This document shows, piece by piece, positions 1-5,981 of a stretch of 47,932 nucleotides of DNA; position 1 is the stretch's first letter; every line of letters starts with the position of its first letter. The notes beneath the pieces are model-generated. The model saw only the letters and a list, made by a program, of their open reading frames with translations. It was not told where the DNA came from and ran no database searches. This stretch comes from Candidatus Moranbacteria bacterium RIFOXYB1_FULL_43_19. Its GTDB lineage: Bacteria; Patescibacteriota; Minisyncoccia; Moranbacterales; UBA11712. Position numbers and translations under genes: made by a program. Where the stretch lies: contig MFSH01000015.1 of the NCBI GenBank assembly GCA_001784875.1, forward strand, positions 1 through 47,932, written 5' to 3'.

Positions 1-57
1 CAGGGCGACCATCAGGAAAAAGTTCAATCAAATCAACTCAGGCTGTTTAAATTTTAA
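1..57 (+). CDS. C-terminal tail of a gene entering from the left
   Basis: Frame 1 is open from the window edge to a TAA at 55-57 and would encode a polar, basic 18-residue tail ending in LRLFKF. It is too short to assign. It could be chance, because 18 open codons are not unusual. Confidence 0.3.
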   Translation, partial: QGDHQEKVQSNQLRLFKF

Positions 58-62
58 CAGGA

Positions 63-89
63 TACCCCGCAGCTTGCTGCGGCTGGGTA
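63..89. repeat. Imperfect hairpin
   Basis: TACCC-CGCAGC-TT-GCTGCG-GCTGGGTA forms a stem of about 11 bp with a 2-base loop. There is no T-tract, so it is not an ordinary intrinsic terminator. It resembles the short palindromic repeats found elsewhere in this window, but no second copy is present here. Confidence 0.4.
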
Positions 90-114
90 ATTCATTGCTT
101 CAAACAAAATCGTC

Positions 115-276
115 TTGGAGCTGGCTAAATTGGAGATCGAGGAGAATCCTCAAATAGCCAGCCTCATTTGGAAGGCGAGACGCTATGTTCTCATGTGCAT
201 GGCTTCCGGAGTCGGTGTTCGAAAAATGGCTCGGGATGAATGGGGAATGGTCCTGATCTCCGGAAAAACGAAGTAG
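115..276 (+). CDS. Small hypothetical protein (about 53 aa), start uncertain
   Basis: The frame is open from just after a TAA at 88-90 to the TAG at 274-276. The product has a Glu-rich helix (LAKLEIEENP), then a mixed segment with VGVRKMARDEWG. No ATG lies upstream of residue LAKLE; TTG at 115 is the first plausible start and there is no clear ribosome-binding site, so this may be the remnant of a longer gene. A good intrinsic terminator follows 23 bases after the stop, which argues that something ending here is transcribed. No family recognised. Confidence 0.35.
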   Translation: MELAKLEIEENPQIASLIWKARRYVLMCMASGVGVRKMARDEWGMVLISGKTK

Positions 277-299
277 GCAGCCGGGAATTCAAAATTCAA

Positions 300-335
300 C
301 CGTCCAGTCGCTAGAAAGTAGCCGGGCGGTTTTTT
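300..335 (+). terminator. Intrinsic terminator
   Basis: CCGTCC (300-305) pairs with GGGCGG (324-329) around an inner GCTA/TAGC stem and is followed by six Ts. It ends the small gene at 115-276. Confidence 0.75.
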
Positions 336-371
336 AAAATATAGATCAATCGTTGCAAAAGTTGCCCTTTC

Positions 372-388
372 CCAATATTCAATGTTGG
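372..388. repeat. Palindrome CCAATATT-C-AATGTTGG, copy 1 of 3
   Basis: This 17-base near-perfect palindrome recurs at 1602-1618 and 3960-3976. Here it is nested in an outer inverted pair, CCCTTTC / GAAAGGG, giving a larger cruciform-capable unit. All three copies are intergenic and within the first 4 kb. Confidence 0.6.
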
Positions 389-439
389 GAGAATACTTTT
401 GAAAGGGGACAAATCCGCGGGTTGTTTTGTTCCAAAAAT

Positions 440-478
440 AAAAAAAGCGACCTAACATCGGAATTCTCCGGAAGGTCG
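440..478 (-). terminator. Intrinsic terminator, probably bidirectional
   Basis: GCGACCT (447-453) pairs with AGGTCG (473-478) with further pairing inside; A/T-tracts on both sides (441-446 and 481-487) allow function on either strand. On the minus strand it closes the small membrane gene at 518-658. Confidence 0.7.
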
Positions 479-517
479 GTATTTTTTGTTCTACGGTTTA
501 TAGGCGTTGAAAGCGGG

Positions 518-658
518 CTATTTCTTGCCCAAAAAGTTCAACAGAACAATTACTCCCACAACGATGGCGGCGCCTTTGCCGACCTTTCCCAAGGTAGTGC
601 TTTCCTTGCGGACAGTTTTTTCCTCGAGCGTGTGGGTCTCGACGATTTTTTTGCTCAT
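518..658 (-). CDS. Small single-pass membrane protein (46 aa)
   Basis: The protein starts MSKKIVETHTLEEKTV, has a charged N-terminal half (about residues 1-27), then one hydrophobic segment (AAIVVGVIVLLNFL, residues 30-43) and ends GKK. This is the topology of a tail-anchored or C-terminally anchored peptide with a cytoplasmic charged head. The ATG at 658 is preferred over the in-frame ATG at 664 because the strong GGAGGAGG ribosome-binding site lies about 8 bases before it. A sigma-70-like promoter (TTGACA-17-CAGTAT) lies just upstream and a terminator follows, so it is a complete stand-alone unit. Function unknown. Confidence 0.7.
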   Translation of the reverse strand: MSKKIVETHTLEEKTVRKESTTLGKVGKGAAIVVGVIVLLNFLGKK

Positions 659-678
659 CGCCATTTCCTCCTCCGGAT

Positions 679-707
679 ATACTGGCATACAGGCGGGCAA
701 TTGTCAA
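679..707 (-). promoter_or_regulatory. Promoter of the small membrane gene
   Basis: On the minus strand TTGACA (707-702), a 17-bp spacer and CAGTAT (684-679). The -35 is consensus and the -10 is weak. It points at the 46-aa gene starting at 658. Confidence 0.55.
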
Positions 708-729
708 GTTCCGCCTGTCCTTTACTAAC

Positions 730-800
730 ATCCAACTTTAGGAATTCTCGAAAAACATCCTGCCGATAACGTGCCGCGGGGTTGTTTTTTTTGAAAAAAA
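730..800. repeat. Palindrome-plus-T-tract repeat, copy A
   Basis: Shared words with 2260-2330 and 3059-3137: CTTTAGGAATTC, then GAAAAACA, a variable GC-rich piece, then GGGTTGTTTTT followed by an A-run. In this copy only the right half of the leading palindrome remains. It ends exactly at the TTGACA of the next promoter. Confidence 0.6.
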
Positions 801-828
801 TTGACAGCAAGTCTTCAGTATGCTAAAA
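801..828 (+). promoter_or_regulatory. Promoter upstream of the 108-aa gene
   Basis: TTGACA (801-806), 16-bp spacer, CTAAAA (823-828). The -35 is consensus, the -10 weak. It directly follows a repeat copy, as in the promoter at 2331. Confidence 0.45.
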
Positions 829-875
829 AGCATGGAAACAAAATACAGCTAATCCTGAATTAGGAGGAGAGACCA

Positions 876-1202
876 TTGGAGCGACAACCAAGCAGGATGT
901 ATAGGTGGTTTGTTTATCCGGAGCCTGGAAATATATTCACCAACAACCTCATTGCGGGAGAGCTGGTACAAAATCCGGAAAATATCTGCCCGGAGGAGCC
1001 CTGCGAAGACGGCGAGAAGAGAGATTTGTTCGAGATAAATCTTCAACTTCTCCGCAAATTGCGCAACGCCCGCAAAGAATTTTCCCGCTTACGTTTTGAA
1101 ATTTATAGCAAGCGGGGAGGCGGCAAAGCCCGCAAAGTCAATTTCTTGTATGACGGTAGACGGTTAAATAGCCGCCGCCGGAAAAATTGCAAGAAAAATT
1201 AA
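876..1202 (+). CDS. Hypothetical protein (108 aa)
   Basis: No family recognised. The TTG at 876 is chosen as start because an AGGAGGAG site ends about 6 bases before it. The N-terminal part contains aromatic and Pro/Asn residues (RWFVYPEPGN) and a Cys pair (residues about 38 and 43, ICPEEPC); the middle is a charged helix (LLRKLRNARKEFSRLR); the last 30 residues are very basic, ending in an Arg/Lys cluster, which suggests nucleic-acid contact. It shares its direction with the zinc-ribbon gene 59 bases downstream and may be co-transcribed with it. Confidence 0.6.
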   Translation: MERQPSRMYRWFVYPEPGNIFTNNLIAGELVQNPENICPEEPCEDGEKRDLFEINLQLLRKLRNARKEFSRLRFEIYSKRGGGKARKVNFLYDGRRLNSRRRKNCKKN

Positions 1203-1261
1203 TACCGGTTTCGAAACGGTACCGCTTCCCAACATTTCGCTGAAGAAAAGGGGGCCAGGAC

Positions 1262-1495
1262 ATGCCGGAAAATCCGATTTGCCACAGATGTAATGAAAAA
1301 ACGGAGGCATTGCCTCAGCTAAGGCCGGATGCCGAGTCTAAGCGCTGGTACGGATGCAAGAATTGCGACGGGGTATATGAATATCGCGCGAATCCTGCAA
1401 CGGGTCAGTTATCGGCCGATTGCGAATTGCTGCTGGTTGGCATAGAGGATTATCTCCGCCAGCAAAAGCACCACTGGGAAAGATATTTTAAATAA
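1262..1495 (+). CDS. Small zinc-ribbon protein (77 aa)
   Basis: Two CxxC knuckles are visible, CHRC (residues 8-11) and CKNC (32-35), separated by about 20 residues, as in treble-clef or zinc-ribbon folds. The rest is a short aromatic strand (GVYEYRAN) and a C-terminal amphipathic helix ending HHWERYFK. Metal binding is inferred from the four cysteines; no partner is known. The start is preceded by a purine-rich AAAAGGGGG site. An intrinsic terminator follows 45 bases after the stop. Confidence 0.7.
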   Translation: MPENPICHRCNEKTEALPQLRPDAESKRWYGCKNCDGVYEYRANPATGQLSADCELLLVGIEDYLRQQKHHWERYFK

Positions 1496-1540
1496 AAATA
1501 CTATCGCTTTCAAATGTCCAGTACATGGGAAGCATTCCAG

Positions 1541-1572
1541 AGCCCCTTCGCTCAAGCGCAAAGGGGCTTTTT
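1541..1572 (+). terminator. Intrinsic terminator
   Basis: AGCCCCTT (1541-1548) pairs with AAGGGGCT, loop CGCTCAAGCGC, followed by TTTTT. It ends the unit carrying the two genes at 876 and 1262. Confidence 0.8.
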
Positions 1573-1601
1573 AAAAGGGTTTCGTCTTGAAGTTTATCCC
1601 C

Positions 1602-1618
1602 CCAACATTCAATGTTGG
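1602..1618. repeat. Palindrome CCAACATT-C-AATGTTGG, copy 2 of 3
   Basis: Perfect 8-bp arms around one C. It is followed by a tandem duplication of TATGAATGTTGG, as if the right half had been copied again. Confidence 0.65.
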
Positions 1619-1732
1619 TATGAATGTTGGTATGAATTTGTGCCGTATTCGCTTCTTTTTTTGTTGGAATTTATAACTCCCATAGGAACTCCTTGAGTCC
1701 GGCTCCAGAAATGCGCATATTTTTCGTTTTTG

Positions 1733-1741
1733 TGGTATAAT
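1733..1741 (+). promoter_or_regulatory. Extended -10 promoter of the DUF456 gene
   Basis: TGG-TATAAT is an extended -10 element with a consensus hexamer, 32 bases before the ATG at 1774. No good -35 is seen. Confidence 0.5.
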
Positions 1742-1773
1742 TTTGTTTAAAGATAAAATAAGATAAAAAACTT

Positions 1774-2250
1774 ATGGACGCGATTACAATCACAGGGGCG
1801 ATCCTCGTGGTCTTGGGGATCGTCGGGAGCCTGATCCCGGCCGTTCCCGGTCCGGCTTTGAGTTTTGCCGGGATAGCTTTGCTGTTTTTTGAAAAAGGCG
1901 CCGGCGAGGTTCCGATTTTTCATCTTGTTATTTTCGGCGCGATTGTTCTTCTTCTCATAGTTGCTGATTATCTGGCGCCGATTTTGGGGGCTAAGCTGGC
2001 CGGATCAACAAAAAAGGGGACCTACGGTGCCATTGCCGGGGCTCTCATCGGAATAATCTTTTTTCCTCCGATGGGAATTTTTGTCGGGGCGTTCATCGGA
2101 GCGGTGGCGGGAGAATATCACAGCGGAAAAAAAGGAAGTGCGGCTCTCAAGGCGGGATTGGGCGTTGTTTTAGGAAGTCTCGCAGTGATTGCCGCTCAAG
2201 TGGCCTATTCGGTGTTTGCTGCAATATATTTTTTCGTGAAATTGAGCTAG
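1774..2250 (+). CDS. DUF456 family membrane protein
   Basis: A 158-aa protein, almost entirely hydrophobic, with about four to five membrane segments. The typical DUF456 start is seen: ITGAILVVLGIVGSLIPAVPGPALSFAG, followed by a second helix, a conserved loop with LGAKLAGSTKKGTYGAIAGALIG, and glycine-zipper-like helices (GIFVGAFIGAVAGEY). The family is widespread but its role is not established. The gene is monocistronic here. Confidence in the family is high, none in function. Confidence 0.88.
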   Translation: MDAITITGAILVVLGIVGSLIPAVPGPALSFAGIALLFFEKGAGEVPIFHLVIFGAIVLLLIVADYLAPILGAKLAGSTKKGTYGAIAGALIGIIFFPPMGIFVGAFIGAVAGEYHSGKKGSAALKAGLGVVLGSLAVIAAQVAYSVFAAIYFFVKLS

Positions 2251-2259
2251 GTTCCAATC

Positions 2260-2330
2260 TTTCCTAAAGTTCAACTTTAGGAATTCAAGAAAAACAGCCT
2301 TGCTGATAACGGGGTTGTTTTTGCGAAAAA
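2260..2330. repeat. Palindrome-plus-T-tract repeat, copy B
   Basis: TTTCCTAAAG/CTTTAGGAA palindrome, then TTCAAGAAAAACAG, a GC-rich piece and GGGGTTGTTTTTGCGAAAAA. The copy ends at the TGGACA of the promoter at 2331, the same junction as in copy A. Confidence 0.65.
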
Positions 2331-2358
2331 TGGACAAGCTAAAAATCTAATGTATAAT
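2331..2358 (+). promoter_or_regulatory. Promoter of the DUF5674 operon
   Basis: TGGACA (2331-2336), 16-bp spacer, TATAAT (2353-2358). The ATG at 2350 overlaps the -10 and so cannot be the translation start; this supports the ATG at 2386. Confidence 0.65.
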
Positions 2359-2385
2359 ATAAATACTGATGTTTTCCCCAAAAAT

Positions 2386-2727
2386 ATGAAGATTATAGAA
2401 AAAAAAATCACCATTAGCGAGCTCGATGAAATGGCCCAAAATATGTTTGGCAATCTTGTGAAAGCGGTAGTTGACGTGGAGCGGGAAATTTTAGCAGTTG
2501 ATGCGGAACTGCATGCCGACCTTGAGGCAATGATGCTAGAAAAGGGATCAAAACAAAAAGATCTCTGGGGAATAAACATTTATCCGGAGCTCACGGGCGA
2601 GGATTTTGTGGAATTCGACTCTATGATAAACTTGCGCCCGTCGCAGGAAAATCGCAGCCGGGGAGTGGAAAATCCGGATTTGCGGAAAAAAATCATCGAA
2701 ATCGTTAATAAGATTGTCGCAAAATGA
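2386..2727 (+). CDS. DUF5674 family protein
   Basis: 113 aa beginning MKIIEKKITISELDEMA. The family pattern is recognisable: an N-terminal Lys-rich strand, a helix with MFGNLVKAVVDVEREILAVDAELHADLE (negative, conserved), the LWGINIYPE motif and a C-terminal NLRPSQENRSRGVENP followed by a basic helix. The function of DUF5674 is not established. The stop codon overlaps the ATG of the next gene (ATGA at 2724-2727), so the two are translationally coupled. A two-gene unit of this size with its own promoter is compatible with a toxin-antitoxin-like pair, but nothing in the sequence proves it. Confidence 0.8.
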   Translation: MKIIEKKITISELDEMAQNMFGNLVKAVVDVEREILAVDAELHADLEAMMLEKGSKQKDLWGINIYPELTGEDFVEFDSMINLRPSQENRSRGVENPDLRKKIIEIVNKIVAK

Positions 2728-3056
2728 ATATGGAGCACAAAAAATTGGCATCCGGAAAATGGAGCCAGCTTTCTTTTGTTGACCAGATGGCAAACGTTGG
2801 CAGTGAGGTCGAACGGACCATCAGGTGGAAAGAAAAAAATAATCCGGATTATAGCCGAAAAGCTTTTGAACGAGCGCTCGAACTTTTGGATTTGTCTTTG
2901 GAGGACGAAAAAAACAGAAAACGCCTCAAAGAAATCACCCGGACGAGAGAGGCGCTGGCTGATTATTTTGCGTTCGAAAATATTTATCGGTCTTCCGATG
3001 AAGAGTGGAAAAAATACTTTTTAGCATTCAACTTTGCGGCGAGAGTCAGCCGTTAA
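2724..3056 (+). CDS. Small protein coupled to DUF5674 (110 aa)
   Basis: Starts MNMEHKKLASGKWSQLSFVDQMANVGSEVERTI, with an ATGA overlap with the DUF5674 gene. The product is helical and charged (about two long helices: residues 20-40, and 45-90 with KAFERALELLDLSL and a KEITRTREALADYF stretch). The motif order, with W13, the DQMANVGSEV segment and the YxxFNFAAR end, suggests a defined small family, which I believe accompanies DUF5674 in other CPR genomes, but I cannot verify this. Stop at 3056 is followed at once by repeat copy C. Confidence 0.75.
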   Translation: MNMEHKKLASGKWSQLSFVDQMANVGSEVERTIRWKEKNNPDYSRKAFERALELLDLSLEDEKNRKRLKEITRTREALADYFAFENIYRSSDEEWKKYFLAFNFAARVSR

Positions 3057-3058
3057 CC

Positions 3059-3137
3059 TTTCCTAAAGGTTTGCTTTAGGAATTCAAGAAAAACAGGCTC
3101 TCGCTCGCGAGCAGGGGGATTGTTTTTTTATACAAAA
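3059..3137. repeat. Palindrome-plus-T-tract repeat, copy C
   Basis: TTCCTAAAG/CTTTAGGAA palindrome followed by TTCAAGAAAAACAG, an inner palindrome GCTCGCGAGC, then a G-run and a T7 tract. The layout matches copies A and B, and with its T-tract this copy could also terminate the DUF5674 operon. Confidence 0.65.
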
Positions 3138-3170
3138 AAAATCTTCATTCTTCATTGCGCACACAACACG

Positions 3171-3252
3171 ACATTCTCACATTCTCAAGAATGTGAGAAT
3201 GTTTGTTTCGGTGAAACTTTTCGGCGGGTTGTTTTTTTGCGAAAAAATCAAA
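3171..3252. repeat. Large palindrome with the same T-tract tail, copy D
   Basis: ACATTCTCACATTCT / AGAATGTGAGAATGT is a 15-bp perfect inverted repeat with a 2-base loop (3171-3202), followed by the same tail GGGTTGTTTTTTTGCGAAAAA as copies A and B. The palindromic head differs between copies while the tail is conserved. Confidence 0.65.
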
Positions 3253-3320
3253 ACAAATCTCCCAAAAAAATAATGTCACCATCTTATGCTATAGCGATTT
3301 ATAGTGACATTTCAGTTAGA

Positions 3321-3346
3321 TAAAAAAGAGGGCGGCAGTGCCGCCC
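3321..3346 (-). terminator. Intrinsic terminator of the lipoprotein operon
   Basis: On the minus strand GGGCGGCACTGCCGCCC is followed by TCTTTTTTA. It lies 30 bases beyond the stop of the gene at 3377-3592. Confidence 0.8.
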
Positions 3347-3376
3347 GTATGGGTGAGAGAGCAATTTTGGCTAATT

Positions 3377-3592
3377 TTAGCATGGGCCGCCCTCGCTGCA
3401 GGGGATAGCAAAATCAACCCGATATTCAGCGCAAAGATCAACGAGGCGATACCAATAGCGTTCGTCGCGCTCGTCAATCCCTTCAATCTTAAGGATCTCG
3501 TTCACTAGATCCATTCCGCTGTATTTCTTTTCCGCCTTGGTGATTTTTTCCTTTGTTGTCAAACCTATGCCGAAAAATTTTAGTAGTTTCAT
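3377..3592 (-). CDS. Hypothetical protein (71 aa)
   Basis: Starts MKLLKFFGIGLTTKEK with a strong GGAGGAGG site 5 bases before the ATG. Helical, charged, with DERDERYWYRLVDLCAEYRVDFAIPCSEGGPC at the C-terminus and three cysteines, one of them the last residue. No family recognised. It lies 12 bases downstream of the lipoprotein gene and shares its promoter and terminator, so both form one minus-strand operon. Confidence 0.65.
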   Translation of the reverse strand: MKLLKFFGIGLTTKEKITKAEKKYSGMDLVNEILKIEGIDERDERYWYRLVDLCAEYRVDFAIPCSEGGPC

Positions 3593-3604
3593 CGCTTCCT
3601 CCTC

Positions 3605-3835
3605 CTATTTATAAGGCATGAAGTCTTTGTCTGGTTGCGTAACGAAAAATTTGTCAGCGATAAAGCCCCCAACAGCTATCGGAGCGAAACCGCTCAAGGC
3701 GTCTGAGGCAAGGCTGTCTCCGAGATGCCTGTCGAAAAAATTTTGGAATCTTGAATCCGGACGGCTGACACGGCTGTCTGCACAACCGGATAACGCGATT
3801 ATCAGAATCAAAAAGAGCAGTGATTTTTTTATCAT
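3605..3835 (-). CDS. Small lipoprotein (76 aa)
   Basis: Starts MIKKSLLFLILIIALSGCADS: a short Lys-rich n-region, a hydrophobic core and a lipobox LSGC with the lipidated Cys at about residue 18. The mature part (about 58 residues) contains FQNFFDRHLGDSLASDALSGFAPIAVGGFIADKFF, possibly a short membrane-associated helix. The ATG at 3835 was chosen over an upstream in-frame start because GGAGGAG precedes it by a few bases and it places the signal sequence at the N-terminus. First gene of a two-gene operon. Function unknown. Confidence 0.75.
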   Translation of the reverse strand: MIKKSLLFLILIIALSGCADSRVSRPDSRFQNFFDRHLGDSLASDALSGFAPIAVGGFIADKFFVTQPDKDFMPYK

Positions 3836-3888
3836 ATCTCCTCCGCGATTTATTTCAGTGCTTCCTCCCGTCAATTGAAGATATTAAA

Positions 3889-3917
3889 CTTATATCACCA
3901 AAATGCCAAATTGTCCA
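3889..3917 (-). promoter_or_regulatory. Promoter of the lipoprotein operon
   Basis: On the minus strand TGGACA (3917-3912), 17-bp spacer, TATAAG (3894-3889). It drives the genes at 3835 and 3592. Confidence 0.65.
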
Positions 3918-3923
3918 TCGTTT

Positions 3924-3976
3924 CAAAATGGACAAGCTGAAAATCTGATATAACCTATTCCAACATTCAATGTTGG
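3924..3976 (+). repeat. Promoter-like repeat joined to palindrome copy 3
   Basis: AAAATGGACAAGCTGAAAATCTGATATAA closely matches the functional promoter at 2327-2357 but lacks 2 bp of spacer. It is followed by the third copy of the palindrome CCAACATT-C-AATGTTGG (3960-3976). It may be a decayed copy of a promoter-carrying repeat. Confidence 0.55.
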
Positions 3977-4196
3977 TCGGGGGGAGATTTTGAATGAGCT
4001 AGCGAATCGCATTCAGTCAGATATTTAGTGAATTAAGTCGGCCGTTTTCCTGGTGCCTTTTTTGTGATATAATAAGACCAATCAAAAATCAACCCATTCG
4101 ATTTCGGGACTTTTCCCGAAGGCTTGGAGAAAAAAATATTCTTTTATGCAACTTTAGAAATCTTTAAATAGTTTAATCAAAATAAAAAATAATAAA

Positions 4197-5201
4197 ATGA
4201 AAAATAATAAGAAGATAGATGACAGGTTGCTGAAAAATCTCTTGATAATTGTTATCATCCTTTCATTTGTTGTCGGAATCGTCTGTTTCTTCAAATCGAG
4301 GGTTTCCGTTGATCTTTCGAAAACTTCGGCCAGGTCTTCAGCGAATTCAACAGCCACTTCGGGGAGCGTCTGGACAGCCTTGAAGCAGAAGGGTTTGCAG
4401 GGTGATCATTTCACATTGAATGTTCACGGCAAGAAATCCAACTTCAACAAGTCGGATTGTACTGCCACGCCCGATCCTGTTACCGGCGAATATGGCAACA
4501 ATGTCTTCATTCCGTCCAACAGCGATCAATCATCGGAAGCAAATCAAATCATTATGTCCAGTGGAAACGCCAAGGGCAAATTCGCGTCAACCAATCCGAT
4601 TTTTGGAGTCAGAGACACCTGTACGGCTGCTTTTGACGGTGATGCGGCCGAAATGGTCATTCCGCCCAATGAAAAAGGATACTACGTAGTTGCTCGTGTC
4701 CTTGGAAAGCCGACCAACAATCCGCAATTACAGCTCCAGGGCGACCTCATGTGGGTGCAAGACGAAAACGGAAATGATCTTCTGGTGCTGGGATTGGTGA
4801 CTGACAACGGGTTCCAGACTCCGACAACGACTTTGACGCGCACCAAAGGCAAAGTGAACGGAGTGGACATCAGCGGGCTTTTCGCCTGGAACGGAAGTGT
4901 CTGCTATTTCAATCCGCAAAATTATTGCTACGATTCCGCAAATCAATTCATCTGCACCAACACGAGTATGTGCTGTCAGGATACTGATCTGAACGGTGTA
5001 TATGACAGCTGTGTGGCGCCGACTCTGGCGGCAGACGGGACACAAACCTGCGCGACCGGTTATCAATTGACCTCGCTGGCTTGCCGTGATTATGAGAACG
5101 AATGGGTGTTCAATATTGGCGACTTTGTCGGATATATGTGGGATACCTATACGGATGGGGATTTCAAGCTGGCCAACGTCCGATTCTATCCTATTAAATA
5201 G
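4197..5201 (+). CDS. Membrane-anchored exported protein, Cys-rich (334 aa)
   Basis: An N-terminal positively charged stretch (MKNNKKIDDR) precedes one hydrophobic segment (residues 16-33, LIIVIILSFVVGIVCFF), leaving about 300 residues outside. The exported part has a Ser/Thr/Ala-rich linker (about 40-56), then mostly polar beta-type sequence, and a C-terminal cysteine cluster (VCYFNPQNYCY, FICTNTSMCCQDTDLNGVYDSC, QTCATGY) likely to form disulfides. The DTDLNGVYDSC segment resembles an Asp-rich calcium loop. No family assigned. Monocistronic, with an intrinsic terminator 24 bases after the stop. Confidence 0.8.
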   Translation: MKNNKKIDDRLLKNLLIIVIILSFVVGIVCFFKSRVSVDLSKTSARSSANSTATSGSVWTALKQKGLQGDHFTLNVHGKKSNFNKSDCTATPDPVTGEYGNNVFIPSNSDQSSEANQIIMSSGNAKGKFASTNPIFGVRDTCTAAFDGDAAEMVIPPNEKGYYVVARVLGKPTNNPQLQLQGDLMWVQDENGNDLLVLGLVTDNGFQTPTTTLTRTKGKVNGVDISGLFAWNGSVCYFNPQNYCYDSANQFICTNTSMCCQDTDLNGVYDSCVAPTLAADGTQTCATGYQLTSLACRDYENEWVFNIGDFVGYMWDTYTDGDFKLANVRFYPIK

Positions 5202-5224
5202 TCAAAACTCCATTCCAAAAAAAG

Positions 5225-5255
5225 CAGCTCTGACGTGAAGTCGGAGCTGTTTTTT
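5225..5255 (+). terminator. Intrinsic terminator
   Basis: CAGCTCTGAC pairs with GTCGGAGCTG around GTGAA and is followed by six Ts. It ends the 334-aa gene. Confidence 0.85.
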
Positions 5256-5267
5256 GAGGGGCTTTTC

Positions 5268-5296
5268 TTGACTGAATGAGATTTGTGCCATATATT
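5268..5296 (+). promoter_or_regulatory. Promoter of the small-gene cluster at 5.3-5.6 kb
   Basis: TTGACT (5268-5273), 17-bp spacer, TATATT (5291-5296); 33 bases before the first ATG. Confidence 0.65.
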
Positions 5297-5328
5297 GTAG
5301 GTATTTCAAATACGAAAGGGGGCGAGCT

Positions 5329-5439
5329 ATGCTGTTTTTTGATCTGCTTTTTTCCAAGAAAACTCCGCTGACGTCCTTTTATGTGTTCAGCGGCCTATTG
5401 GCGGTTTTGTTCGCAGTATTTTGTTTTTTTGACCGATAG
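5329..5439 (+). CDS. Membrane micropeptide (36 aa)
   Basis: ATG at 5329 follows AAAGGGGGCGAGCT and a strong promoter. The peptide begins MLFFDLLFSKKTPLTS and then has a continuous hydrophobic helix (FYVFSGLLAVLFAVFCFF) ending DR at TAG 5437-5439. It is typical of a single-pass membrane micropeptide. Function unknown. A second short frame starts 16 bases later. Confidence 0.5.
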   Translation: MLFFDLLFSKKTPLTSFYVFSGLLAVLFAVFCFFDR

Positions 5440-5455
5440 CGAAGGGAGCGCTGGA

Positions 5456-5563
5456 ATGATCCAAAAATTTTTGTGGGAAACCCATTCAGAGCATAGTTCT
5501 TTATTCAACAATATAGCGCTGAGTATTGTTGTTTTCGGCCGCAAGGTTGCTATTGCTCTTTGA
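5456..5563 (+). CDS. Small peptide (35 aa)
   Basis: ATG at 5456, with AAGGGAG about 8 bases upstream. Sequence MIQKFLWETHSEHSSLF followed by NNIALSIVVFGRKVAIAL, a moderately hydrophobic C-terminal half. Its TGA lies inside the -35 box of the next promoter. Possibly co-transcribed with the 36-aa gene. Could be spurious. Confidence 0.35.
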   Translation: MIQKFLWETHSEHSSLFNNIALSIVVFGRKVAIAL

Positions 5564-5588
5564 TAATTCAAACGATTCCGCCTATACT
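5560..5588 (+). promoter_or_regulatory. Promoter of the 76-aa gene
   Basis: TTGATA (5560-5565), 17-bp spacer, TATACT (5583-5588). Both hexamers are near consensus. Confidence 0.7.
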
Positions 5589-5658
5589 TTGGATAAAACC
5601 ACATTTAGCAGGGAGCTGTCCGCGGCCGGGTACGAGATCACCAGGGGAGGGATGAAGA

Positions 5659-5889
5659 GTGCTGAAACTTGTTGACAGGTATGAATTCAGGCGGGTCAAG
5701 AACAGTACAGGCCTGTGGCACATTGTGCCGAAAAATGGCAATCCGGGCGAATTGCCGCTTTGCGCGAAATCCGGAACGTATTCTTTCAAGTCGGAAAATC
5801 TCCGCTTGAAAAAGGAGATATGCCCCACTTGTTTCAGGGAAGCGCGAAAAAACGGCATTCTTCTGGGTTTCCAGCCCAGGAAGAAATAA
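5659..5889 (+). CDS. Small protein with a possible zinc knuckle (76 aa)
   Basis: GTG at 5659 is preceded by GGGGAGG with 8 bases spacing. The product has a basic N-terminal strand region (LVDRYEFRRVKNSTGLWHIV), a Cys at about residue 35 (PLCAKSGTYSF) and a CPTC motif at about 55-58, so three cysteines plus H21 could bind a metal. The layout (two beta strands, then C...CxxC) recalls small bacterial proteins of unknown role that sit in accessory regions. A promoter lies just upstream and a terminator 47 bases downstream, so it is a self-contained unit. Confidence 0.65.
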   Translation: MLKLVDRYEFRRVKNSTGLWHIVPKNGNPGELPLCAKSGTYSFKSENLRLKKEICPTCFREARKNGILLGFQPRKK

Positions 5890-5935
5890 TTCCTCGAATA
5901 TTGACGAAATCAAAAAAGTGGATCATCCGCAACCC

Positions 5936-5966
5936 AGCCCCGGGGATAACTCCCTTGGGGCTTTTT
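5936..5966 (+). terminator. Intrinsic terminator
   Basis: AGCCCC (5936-5941) pairs with GGGGCT (5957-5962) and runs into TTTTT. It separates the plus-strand small genes from the convergent gene at 5982-6464. Confidence 0.75.
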
Positions 5967-5981
5967 CAATATTCTGAAAAA

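Noticed and set aside
353-769. 138-aa plus-strand open frame
   Set aside because: It runs across a palindrome, a terminator and the antisense of the better supported 46-aa gene; no ribosome-binding site.
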